From: an uncultured Clostridia bacterium
GTDB lineage: Bacteria; Bacillota; Clostridia; Christensenellales; UBA1242
Assembly (NCBI GenBank): GCA_944381225.1
Contig: CALWKJ010000022.1
Span: forward strand, 1-15,061
Length of the DNA: 15,061 nt
Direction of reading: 5' to 3'
This document shows, one piece after another, positions 9,301 through 15,061 of the stretch. The position numbers were made by a program, and so were the translations under genes. How positions within the stretch are numbered: the first letter of the stretch is position 1; every line of letters begins with the position of its first letter. A model generated the notes under the pieces. It worked only from the letters and a program-made list of their open reading frames with translations. It was not told where the DNA came from and made no database searches.

Positions 9301-10987
9301 ATTCTAGTTGACTAATATTTATATCGCCAATATTTTGGTTGTCATATATTTTTTGAAGTATATCAATGTTATTTTGTGTGTTTAGTATCACAACATTTAA
9401 TAAATCTGCCTTTTTAATTTCAAATAAATCTTTTAAAGCATCTGCACTTGCTAATATAGTGTAGTTTTTATTGTCCCAATTTTCAATAATAAGGTCATAT
9501 CTTCCAACATTTTCACCACTTTCTCTTGCGAAATAAATAATTACGCTTTCATTATAAATTGTTTGAATAGTATAAGATAAAAGTGGATCTGTTTCTCCGT
9601 ATATTTTATATAATACATCATCTTGGACATCACCAGTATTAATTGTAATTTGATATGGGATTATGGAAAACTCAAAATTGTATTGCCCTTGCATCTCATA
9701 ATTATTTGAAATCAAAGTGAATGTCGCAGTATATATTCCAACGTTTATAGGTGATTCACTAGAATTATATCCATCTAAAGATGTATAAGTGACATTGATT
9801 TCAGGCAAAACATTGTCAGTTGAATCCACCAAATTTAACACTGGCGTTATTTGAACATTTTGTGCATTGTAAACATATTCGCTTTCAATTCCCTCAAATG
9901 ACAATTCAACCTTAGATTTAATTACTTCTATGTTACCTCTTATTGTAATAGAATAGTTGCTTGTAACATCTTTATCTAATGATGTGTTATGTATTGCTAA
10001 ATTTGAAATATCCAATGTGTCAATGTCCACACTGCCTATTTGATTTTTGGTAAATGTTACATATCCAGTTAATGTATCAGTTGAAAGAATTCTATTTTCT
10101 GTATTTTCACTATTTAAAACAACAATGTCATCTGCATTAATTGAGTATGAATTTGTGGTTGAATAAGATAATTTTTTGTTTATTTGAACAAATATTTCTC
10201 TTTGAGTTATAGTTCCCGAACTAGATAAATTGATTGAATAGTTACTTTGAGGCAATTCGTTTTTATTTTTTATTTCAAAAAGAATTGAATATGTCCCACA
10301 ATCGCTTGTATACAATCCGTCTTTGTCAACATAATTTGCAAAAATCTCTACATCATCTTCAAAATACACGTCTGTTGATATTAATGATGTCAATCCATTA
10401 AAATTATAAACATAACTGTTTCCAGAATATACTTTGTCTTTAAGATAACTAATGTTTTTGATTTCTTTTTTAATTATTTCAAAATTTAAAATATTGTTTT
10501 CTGTATTACAGTTATATATTTCAAACTCAACAGAGTAAGTTCCTACATTTTTTGCTTCACCCTCTAAAATTGAAAATGTTCCAAACTGCGTTGAAGAATT
10601 TGTTATTGTTTGTAATTGCCCGTTTGCATCAACAAATTGAATTTCAACTGTTGACGATAGATCATAACCTTGATAAACATAGGTGCTTGTTTTTAAGTTT
10701 ACTATTTGAACGTTAAATTCTGTTATCTTCACAAAACCGTCATAGCCTACAAGTTGATAGTTCTTTTGGATTATATTTTCGCCGTTTACAATTATGCTAA
10801 CATTTTCAAAAATAACCTCATCATTACTTACATAATACGTTCCAACTCCAAGTCCTGATTTATATAACTTAAACGTTCCATTTACAATTTGTCCTTCAAT
10901 TAAACCAACAAAATCTGTTTCAAGCAAATTTTCTTTGTGCTCACTTGTTGGATTAAAGACTATTTCTTTTTCTATGTATATTGACAA
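3365..10987 (-). CDS. Giant surface adhesin, C-terminal part (MBG repeats, InlB B-repeats, GLUG, TM anchor)
   Basis: The 2540-residue frame begins at a TTG. Residues 1 to about 875 hold about ten MBG/YDG-type repeats, seen as KIYDATN, VYDGN (G796) and YGETDP (Y463, MBG_2-like). Residues about 880-2360 hold InlB/Listeria-Bacteroides-type B-repeats (Flg_new) with GYxFxxW cores at W909, W1185, W1273, W1561, W1949 and W2152, and recurrent xAxW/xAxF strand ends. Residues 2362 to about 2460 form a GLUG-like domain (GGTGTENDPYVI, W-PIG, DGLFGYI). One hydrophobic helix (about 2475-2499) precedes RKKKR and a charged tail of about 41 residues. No LPXTG is present, so anchoring is by the membrane helix. 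The TTG is probably not a real start: it has no usable Shine-Dalgarno and no signal peptide follows. The frame is open back to the poly-A tract and is the same frame as the upstream adhesin part. I read this as the 3' part of one interrupted gene with a likely role in adhesion or the cell-surface layer. Confidence 0.85.
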   Translation of the reverse strand: MSIYIEKEIVFNPTSEHKENLLETDFVGLIEGQIVNGTFKLYKSGLGVGTYYVSNDEVIFENVSIIVNGENIIQKNYQLVGYDGFVKITEFNVQIVNLKTSTYVYQGYDLSSTVEIQFVDANGQLQTITNSSTQFGTFSILEGEAKNVGTYSVEFEIYNCNTENNILNFEIIKKEIKNISYLKDKVYSGNSYVYNFNGLTSLISTDVYFEDDVEIFANYVDKDGLYTSDCGTYSILFEIKNKNELPQSNYSINLSSSGTITQREIFVQINKKLSYSTTNSYSINADDIVVLNSENTENRILSTDTLTGYVTFTKNQIGSVDIDTLDISNLAIHNTSLDKDVTSNYSITIRGNIEVIKSKVELSFEGIESEYVYNAQNVQITPVLNLVDSTDNVLPEINVTYTSLDGYNSSESPINVGIYTATFTLISNNYEMQGQYNFEFSIIPYQITINTGDVQDDVLYKIYGETDPLLSYTIQTIYNESVIIYFARESGENVGRYDLIIENWDNKNYTILASADALKDLFEIKKADLLNVVILNTQNNIDILQKIYDNQNIGDINISQLEYLANDEEISGSIHFDGIDVGHYNMSSYTVTCDNFLRCTLTCELQFTINAKEIVLSSNDADKIYDATNVFFGSIEIYDNQGQLLDINQYPISASATYSQQDVGNDILLNVLLQGDEASNYAVKNTLSGKIFKRDVLILPNSNQSSVYGDKNITISYTIQDENVNKLNSYDNEIDGNLVIQYKEGYSKFIAGNYEIKSQLNSKNLNLVLQTGIIYTINQRELTVVNNQGFNKVYDGNDSVIGTLILNNLVDGDDVSVVAKYDSASVGNNKIITFALFGSDALNYFVNDMFGAITDKAVKLIYQYTEPNFDMINYELMQYNDLLYSNLVYGESIKTLPKPQHEGYEFVGWYLDGNLIDENTIINETIWDVDTLEKTAYAKWQIKEFSLLVQSATKVNGIFTLQADKQGGTLLNINGSYEYGEIVSLSNVASANSGYDFIGYSYDINWDADIGITSITIEAKENIIYAKFVPKTLLLTIVANGGMFLYDSGWEYSSDSSSISVSVEFNTNLAQNNIKIPSAIKTGYSQVKGQYQTTDGEIISFSEDTMLTIDYYPSIILNVVWNSNEYQIILDSNGGYFNSYDTTTWNVELTDEFDRAVQISKNVVFNEVVGTLPTPVREGYSFSTWDNSQLNENFVWNYIETTKFGAVWNENEYTLTVNCAKANIEITILDGDDNIITVQTVNSSNTETVVKVYASYKAIIVLKEKSGYLFVNWSSNLESVNNSTNKSITINGFVDNYVISANFACKDNTITLRVNNKDYGIATFGEYSTAEIGEVSFVAKTESQVDITVLCNEGYKVYDWELIADEMPTLSNNINSEQRTLSNFVTDVIVIVNLVPKTNKITILSDQEKGSFSIENLVSNVNSYDVEIATEQTLTFTVVANHGYKVDTNINSWIFDTTSLNKGVFVVVQKGDAVNVTFTGFTYDGTITIPFVYDTFTIKVISIKHNDTFEVDMYAQNIVELINGQNVSMLNSNSSFEATYKSQVTLTPTNDVYVGYSFSSWSSMNDKEYSLTFVDGLLSINENNQIEFQINKDFTLYLIYSINKYNVNYSVNYNDRGSLTINGVENLLSYTQNIKYGYDAMPVLAVEDKNNYFYFEKWVMVLEDGNYQDVTNENLLEVNNITKNCNYVAVFVGKPITVTINVILPQSERFTNDDIDFAELSIAENDNTTLVETSKENYIITYTISSLTGEDITIDLIEKNGYEFSGLMTDPLLRYENLDTNYVFKNLLKSTTIDITMKAKTHTVTFAINGIGADIYDDANKSTGIVNVENFNNKILKIEVKNGGSIVANIYILIGYKMLDNSYFELQIPITDSNTYNAYSTTELNNITTDSEIIINIEPQKYQVTFNYNYSQSPENVISTISYGESQFNPILDSQITSPERYKYIFVAWNTKIDGTGLNYYFDSLGIYTIEKDNGENKKIYGFKGSTESQQSISSEYDLECTLYAMWEKERYRVDIVFVPNTAINQSNLAYSEIFPNIVDRFVNYNDNNQITGISYAPGAQVTIVAPLGLNNYRYCGWSYSLGITDKEQLNKNQYSQIMGEENITIYLYYEMSVNVVAYVGGVATISKDSVLYNEKVQISAVCDSGYEFLRWLEGSNEIENSTPTMELTITKPTTFYAEFLGKQVNVIIEQVEHAKLKISDDTLNQDNVYRVGDIIRFDVYDLEYGYYHRSWLGEFSENIYNNSYQISASDLLRGYVKFKLDIAQKTLNVQFIVENGLGGVILLDDEETTNTIKSYLYGESLTFNISANLRYELTTIMLNNIALGKEISTIKISQNNGFSVDETNVIKVKFSQLLWIDVWEMFGGTGTENDPYVISTPNQLAAMAYLINNNIEAKSTIPYQDGYYLIKVNINLLERFWQPIGTQENPFNGTFDMRNYKIADIILDKSYAVTHLDGLFGYITDNAKFLTGPNDYSTAIIILSSSFAIIVIVIVLIFVIITRKKKRLRELSTAMTVQPINQNEENRNDEVIKKTEKDTGQEK
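3491..3565 (-). other. C-terminal membrane anchor of the adhesin
   Basis: About 24 uninterrupted aliphatic residues (AIIILSSSFAIIVIVIV and on) are followed directly by RKKKR, a stop-transfer signal by the positive-inside rule. About 41 hydrophilic residues then form a cytoplasmic tail. Neither LPXTG nor a similar sortase motif precedes the helix, so the protein is predicted to stay membrane-embedded. Confidence 0.8.
3608..3904 (-). other. GLUG-like domain at the C-terminal end of the adhesin ectodomain
   Basis: The segment opens with FGGTGTENDPYVIST, then an NQLAAMAYLIN helix, a WQPIG turn, a PFNGTFD turn and finally DGLFGYI. This matches the usual lead-in of GLUG-containing surface proteins (G-G-GT-xxDPY-I, then GLFG). 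Only one GLFG unit is present before the membrane helix, whereas many GLUG proteins carry a series, so this looks like a minimal or truncated copy. Confidence 0.6.
3908..8350 (-). repeat. InlB/Listeria-Bacteroides B-repeat array (protein-level repeat)
   Basis: This is a run of diverged beta-rich units of about 70-110 residues. Each tends to start with a xYxVTF-like or xYTLTV-like strand, carry a GYxFxxW core and end in a xYAxW/xYAxF strand. The best cores are FVGWYLDG (W909), FSTWDN (W1185), FVAWNTK (W1949) and FLRWLEG (W2152). Others are strongly degenerate and resemble the second Flg_new subtype. I see no long identical stretches at DNA level, so the duplications are old. Confidence 0.75.
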
Positions 10988-11008
10988 ACCTTTTTTTTTT
11001 TTTTTTTA
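10988..11008 (-). other. In-frame stop plus 17-nt poly-A tract interrupting the adhesin gene
   Basis: On the minus strand the upstream frame reads AAT TAA, then fifteen further A, then GGT TTG. The A-run is 17 nt (10991-11007) and the first two of its A form the stop codon. Both reading frames are identical (21 nt apart), so after TAA the codons are five Lys, Gly, and then the TTG that begins the downstream frame. The break falls at the hinge between two repeat modules, where a hydrophobic strand followed by a basic KR/KK hinge is expected. The basic part survives as the Lys run, but the strand is missing. Confidence 0.85.
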
Positions 11009-14000
11009 ATTTATTTGATTGTTTTCATAATCTAAAAGAACAAATACATAATTTTGCGATTTTGATGATATTGTCGCAACATATTGTCCTGCATTGATTG
11101 GTGCAGTAAGACTACTGTAAGCAATATTAACAGCCTTTTGTGCTTCAGCATATAATTCACTTTGAACACTACTTAAAATTAAATAATCGTATATAGATTG
11201 CTGATTGCCATTGTAAGTTAAATCTACATTTTCTACAGTTATGTTAACACTAATTGGTTCTATTGTCACAGTGCTTATAAAGGTCATATCATAATTTGAT
11301 GTAACATCGCTAAATAAATTTGTAACCACTTTCAAATTGCTAGCATCTAAGTTGGTTAAATCAAAATTGTACACTTGTGCATCTTTATACTTTAATGTTA
11401 CATATCCATCAAGTGTTTGATAACTTGCAAGACTGCCTGTTATTTTAATTTTTGAACTGTCAATCTGTAAATTTTGCCCATTGTAAACAAAATGTTCATC
11501 AACATATAAAGATATTGGTCGTTTTGTTATTCTTCCAAATATTTCTTCTGTTGGAAGTTGATAATTTAAACTATCTTCGCCCATTAGTTCCATGTGTACT
11601 TTATATTGTCCAACGTCACTAACTGCCGTCAAATCACTGTTAACATACATGACGTTATTTAAACTAACATCATCACCACTTATTATATTTGTTAAAGAAA
11701 TGTCATTTATAAAATCAGAATTACCATCATAAACTTTATCATAATCTATAACATTTAAATTTAAAGTGCGTTTTTCTACTGTAAATTCAATAGTTGTTTT
11801 GCCAATATTATCTAATGTGATATCAAATGAATATTCTCCAGCATCAATACAAGTTTGAGTTGGAATATTAATTCCGCCACTGTTGTATTGCAAATTAGAC
11901 ATTTCAGCATCTGCGCCATAAATGTATGTTGCGCCTGTGTCTAAAAGTGTAATTTTTATTTGTCCTGTTGTAACCTTATCTTGTTTGTCGTAAACAAAGT
12001 TTGATATTTCGCTTATATCAAATTTTTCATACAGGTTTCTTATAATTATTGTGGCAGTCAATGATTCAAGAGAATAGTTTTTAGATATATCTATCTTGTC
12101 ACTTCCGTAAATTACCAAACCATCGCCGTTTATGTCAACATATGGCGAAATATTAAATTCGGTTAAATATACTTCGTTTGTTGAATTTAGTATGTTATCT
12201 CCCAAAACATTGTTTGCCGTATATGTTCCGTTTATGCTGTTGTTTGTTGATAGCAATCCTTTTAAATTATGTCCCTCAACAAGTCCGTTGTTTTTTGTTG
12301 ATGATGGGTCAATAATATCGCTGTTTTGCAAAACATAAGTTGCTTTTTCGCCATTGTTATTAAAGTTTATAACTTCTTTAACATTTATGGCAATTTGTCT
12401 TTTATTTATTGTAAAATATGTGTTTTGCAAAATGTATTCGCTTTGAGTATTGCCCTTATCGTCTATTAAAACATAATTTGGAACCTTTTCGCTTATTAAA
12501 GATTCAGCATATAATTTTATTCTGTACATTCCTGCATCAACAGGGTTTTCAATATAATCACTTACACTTATGTTTGGTAGCAATATATATTTTGCCTTTA
12601 TTACATTTTCAATTTCACCTTCATCAATTTCTCCCAAGCCATCATATATGCTGTATGTGAATTTTGGATATTGAATTTCACCATTGTAAACTAGGTTGTT
12701 TTCAGAAACTTGAACAACAACTCTCGCTTGCAATATATTAACTACACTATTAGTTATACTTTTTACAGAAAATTCATAGTTTTGAGTGACATCTTCGTCG
12801 TACAAATCAAAAATTTGCAAATTAAATGAAATGAATTCATCATTTAAAGTGCTTAAATCATAACTTCCAACATCAGTTTTATTTAAAATTATGTTTCCTT
12901 GAATGTTTTCATATGACACCAAATTAGAAACATCAAATTGTGAAATGTCTATTTCTGTAGGTTTTTTAGTGTAATAAGTTGTATAAATTCCATCATTTAA
13001 AATGCTGAATGAAATTGGTCTAGGAGTAATTGAGCCTGTGTAATTTGCACTTGGCAATTTATACGATTCAAGCATTTCTATTGTTGCAAATCCATCTGCC
13101 ACAATATTTAAAGTTATTTTTTTATTTTCTCCTACATTTTTGTCATCAAATAGGGCTTGAATAGTAACATTATCTTTACGCCCATCAACTTCAACCACTC
13201 CAATTACATTAAAATTGTCAGCGTTTAGCACGTTATTTCCATCATAAGTTTTTGTTGAGTTTAATAGCAACACAGATAGTTGCACTTGATTAATTTTATA
13301 TTCATATTGTCTATTATCAGCGTTTGCAATTTCATAATTGTTCAATGACAAATTAAATTTATATAATCCAGAATATTTAACGTTGTTTAAATCTTCAATT
13401 ACGACAACATCATCATCGTTGTTTAAAGAAACTTTTTGCATATTCAAAAATTTGCCATATGTTAATGATGAATCCAATGATGAAACGGAAATTATTAATT
13501 CTTCGCCGTCTTGAATAAATCCAGTATGTATGTTTGCAATAATTTCTTTGGTGTATCCATCATATATTGTCTCTGTTTCATTAAACGAAACAGCATCCAA
13601 ACTCAAAATCTTTTTGTTTATTACAATTTTTGATTGGTCACTGTATGATATTTGATAATTTTTAGTAAAATCAACGCCATCTTTTGTGATATAAATATCA
13701 CTAACAACTTGAACTATATCGTTTATTTTGTATGTGGCTGCGTAATCGTGCGTTGTAGTAAATGTCCAAGAAATTACATCACCTTCGCCAAGCGTTGTAT
13801 CTAAAGAAAGCACACTTTCATTGCCAAACAATTCACTTGAATAAACTGCATTTTGTCCAACTTGATATTCAAAATGCTTTGTTTCACTTTCTCCACTAAA
13901 TTTAATTTTTATTGGTCTTTTTGTAATTTCAAAAACGTTGTCGCTTGTGTATTCAATAGTAAAGTTATTTGCGTCTAACCCATCATAATAACATTCAAAT

Positions 14001-15061
14001 GTATACATGCCAATTTGAACAGCCTTGCCGTTGTCTGTTGATGCACCCTGCAACGCTTGATATCTAAATTTTAATTCACCTTGTGGTAAAACATTTGAAG
14101 ATTGTAAAGTGTATTCAATTTTAACTTCTTTTCCAGTGTAGACATATTGTTTGTCGTTTACAATATTAATTTTTATGTTTGCTTTGGTAATTTCTAGTTT
14201 GTTATGCAATTTTTCTTGGCTGGTTGAAGAATTTAAAAAGGTTAATATGTAATTTTGTTCAATCTTATAATTGCACATGTCAACTGAATTATATGTTTCA
14301 AGATTAACAACTTTTTCATATTCATTTAAATCGTAATAAACACCCACATTAACAATTTGCGTAAATGTTATTGTTCCATTTAATTCATCTTGTGCCATTA
14401 AATTTGGAATGGAAACATTTGAATAATTAACAACAAAACTTTTATTGTCAAATTGTTTTATTGAATTTAAAGTAATGTCTACTTGTTTTTTGTTTATTAT
14501 TCCTTTCACTTTTGCCGTATTGTTGTCGTTTAATAAGTAGTTGTTTGAAAAAGCATTATTTATATTTAACGTTACAACTATATCTTTTTTATCTAAAGAA
14601 TTTTGTGACGCTAACACGGTTTCAAATTCATATGTAAATTCTGGCAAATATTTTGCAAGATATTGGTCGTTTAATATTGATGTATTTGTCACTTTGTCTA
14701 TAATATCAAAATCTAAAGATGTTAAAACTTGTCTTGTTGAATCATATGTTTTTTCATAAACATAATTATCATTTTTATATTTAACATCTATTATCCTTTT
14801 ATTAATAGTCAAAACAGTGCTAAATTGTTGTATGTCTATATTTTCGTTTTGAACAAAATCGCAAGTTACAGTGTATGTTCCGGCACTAACAACACCAATA
14901 TTTAATGATGTATCTTCACTTATATCGTAAGTTACTGTTTCATGTTCGCTTGAATATGTGATAGAGTTAAAAATGATGTATTGTTGAAGTTCTACAATGT
15001 TTGGAATAACGCTGTGATATTGACCGTCAAAAGTTACATTTGTTCTCCCAGCCCAAGCGAT
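11006..15061 (-). CDS. Giant surface adhesin, MBG-repeat part (N-terminus outside window; ends in premature stop)
   Basis: The frame is open from the window edge at 15061 to a TAA at 11008-11006, giving 1351 visible residues. A TTG at 14812 is internal and not the start, because the 83 codons before it are open and continue the same repeat pattern. The visible part is entirely MBG/YDG-type extracellular repeats, about 14 units, with clear turns such as KTYDGNN (near 608), KVYDGNS (G1113), VYNGQ and TYNGNQ. There is no signal peptide, membrane helix or anchor in view; the signal peptide should lie beyond 15061. As assembled, the product would end after NNQIN with no anchor and be secreted or lost, while the C-terminal anchor sits in the same frame just downstream. 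I therefore treat it as the 5' part of the same gene. If the stop is real in the organism this is a pseudogene or a regulated truncation; if it is a homopolymer error the protein exceeds 3890 residues. Confidence 0.8.
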   Translation of the reverse strand: MAWAGRTNVTFDGQYHSVIPNIVELQQYIIFNSITYSSEHETVTYDISEDTSLNIGVVSAGTYTVTCDFVQNENIDIQQFSTVLTINKRIIDVKYKNDNYVYEKTYDSTRQVLTSLDFDIIDKVTNTSILNDQYLAKYLPEFTYEFETVLASQNSLDKKDIVVTLNINNAFSNNYLLNDNNTAKVKGIINKKQVDITLNSIKQFDNKSFVVNYSNVSIPNLMAQDELNGTITFTQIVNVGVYYDLNEYEKVVNLETYNSVDMCNYKIEQNYILTFLNSSTSQEKLHNKLEITKANIKINIVNDKQYVYTGKEVKIEYTLQSSNVLPQGELKFRYQALQGASTDNGKAVQIGMYTFECYYDGLDANNFTIEYTSDNVFEITKRPIKIKFSGESETKHFEYQVGQNAVYSSELFGNESVLSLDTTLGEGDVISWTFTTTHDYAATYKINDIVQVVSDIYITKDGVDFTKNYQISYSDQSKIVINKKILSLDAVSFNETETIYDGYTKEIIANIHTGFIQDGEELIISVSSLDSSLTYGKFLNMQKVSLNNDDDVVVIEDLNNVKYSGLYKFNLSLNNYEIANADNRQYEYKINQVQLSVLLLNSTKTYDGNNVLNADNFNVIGVVEVDGRKDNVTIQALFDDKNVGENKKITLNIVADGFATIEMLESYKLPSANYTGSITPRPISFSILNDGIYTTYYTKKPTEIDISQFDVSNLVSYENIQGNIILNKTDVGSYDLSTLNDEFISFNLQIFDLYDEDVTQNYEFSVKSITNSVVNILQARVVVQVSENNLVYNGEIQYPKFTYSIYDGLGEIDEGEIENVIKAKYILLPNISVSDYIENPVDAGMYRIKLYAESLISEKVPNYVLIDDKGNTQSEYILQNTYFTINKRQIAINVKEVINFNNNGEKATYVLQNSDIIDPSSTKNNGLVEGHNLKGLLSTNNSINGTYTANNVLGDNILNSTNEVYLTEFNISPYVDINGDGLVIYGSDKIDISKNYSLESLTATIIIRNLYEKFDISEISNFVYDKQDKVTTGQIKITLLDTGATYIYGADAEMSNLQYNSGGINIPTQTCIDAGEYSFDITLDNIGKTTIEFTVEKRTLNLNVIDYDKVYDGNSDFINDISLTNIISGDDVSLNNVMYVNSDLTAVSDVGQYKVHMELMGEDSLNYQLPTEEIFGRITKRPISLYVDEHFVYNGQNLQIDSSKIKITGSLASYQTLDGYVTLKYKDAQVYNFDLTNLDASNLKVVTNLFSDVTSNYDMTFISTVTIEPISVNITVENVDLTYNGNQQSIYDYLILSSVQSELYAEAQKAVNIAYSSLTAPINAGQYVATISSKSQNYVFVLLDYENNQIN

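Larger units (their letters stand above)
8363..15061 (-). repeat. MBG/YDG repeat array spanning the interrupted adhesin gene (protein-level repeat)
   Basis: About two dozen diverged units of roughly 80-110 residues run continuously through the upstream adhesin part and into the first 875 residues of the downstream part. Recurrent landmarks are a basic hinge (TKRPI, NKRQI, FKRDV, NQREL), a V-Y-D/N-G turn (such as KTYDGNN, KVYDGNS, KVYDGND), a NVGxY/DAGxY strand and an NYxI strand before the next hinge. A higher-order order of unit types, marked by DVT-NY at about 12790, 11300 and 9960, recurs every 1.3-1.5 kb and passes through the stop codon at 11006-11008. Confidence 0.75.

Noticed and set aside
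10985..10987. TTG at 10987 as the genuine start of an independent second adhesin gene.
   Set aside because: AGG lies only one base before it, too close for a Shine-Dalgarno. No signal peptide follows, no promoter gap exists, and the sequence continues the domain interrupted upstream.
10985..11020. Simple poly-A slippage phase variation (programmed frameshift) joining the two adhesin parts.
   Set aside because: The two frames are already in phase and the TAA lies at the 5' edge of the tract. Adding or losing A cannot remove the stop and would break the downstream frame, so slippage alone does not restore the gene as sequenced.
12132..14759. Plus-strand frames at 12132-12338, 12418-12660 and 14541-14759.
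   Set aside because: They are antisense shadows of the MBG repeats, rich in Leu/Phe/Cys in the pattern given by reversing Asn/Lys/Glu codons.
14810..14812. TTG at 14812 as the start of the upstream adhesin part.
   Set aside because: The same frame is open to the window edge and encodes further MBG-like repeat sequence, with GTYTV and TVLTINKR strands continuing directly into it.
8363..15061. Periodic repeats considered as a CRISPR array or DNA satellite.
   Set aside because: Periodicity is at protein level, with diverged codons and units of 250-330 bp; there are no identical short direct repeats with unique spacers.

Overview
The window is AT-rich (roughly 30% GC by eye) and uses TGG for Trp and TAA/TGA as stops. 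It looks like a low-GC Gram-positive-type bacterium, probably an uncultured Clostridia/Bacillota-like lineage. The grounds are base composition, A/T-driven Lys/Asn/Ile-rich proteins, a giant modular surface protein anchored by a single C-terminal membrane helix with a basic stop-transfer sequence, and two flavoproteins common in such genomes. The species cannot be named from the sequence.

Layout. Positions 5-574 (+) encode a small helical protein of unknown function. Convergent to it, overlapping by 4 bp, lies a two-gene minus-strand unit: an HI0933/YhiN-type flavoprotein (3278-2145) followed by a COG2509-type FAD-dependent dehydrogenase (2148-571). The two are joined by an ATGA stop/start overlap. 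Upstream of them, and separated by a strong hairpin terminator (3325-3360), the rest of the window (3365-15061, minus strand) is almost entirely one giant surface-protein locus that runs off the right edge.

The giant locus reads, N to C: an array of MBG/YDG-type beta-sandwich repeats (15061 to about 8363), an array of InlB/Listeria-Bacteroides-type B-repeats (about 8350-3908), one GLUG-like domain, one transmembrane helix and a basic/acidic cytoplasmic tail of about 41 residues. No LPXTG sortase signal is present. In the assembled sequence the gene is broken once, at 11006-11008, by a TAA codon that runs into a 17-nt poly-A tract. The reading frame on both sides is the same. The order of repeat modules continues across the break, and only the downstream half has an anchor, so I read this as one gene interrupted by a stop (mutation, regulated split or homopolymer sequencing error), not two genes.

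The two flavoproteins probably form a small redox operon. Nothing in the sequence links them functionally to the adhesin apart from shared strand. There is no CRISPR array, RNA gene, IS element or phage gene in the window, and no gene-free stretch longer than 300 bp.
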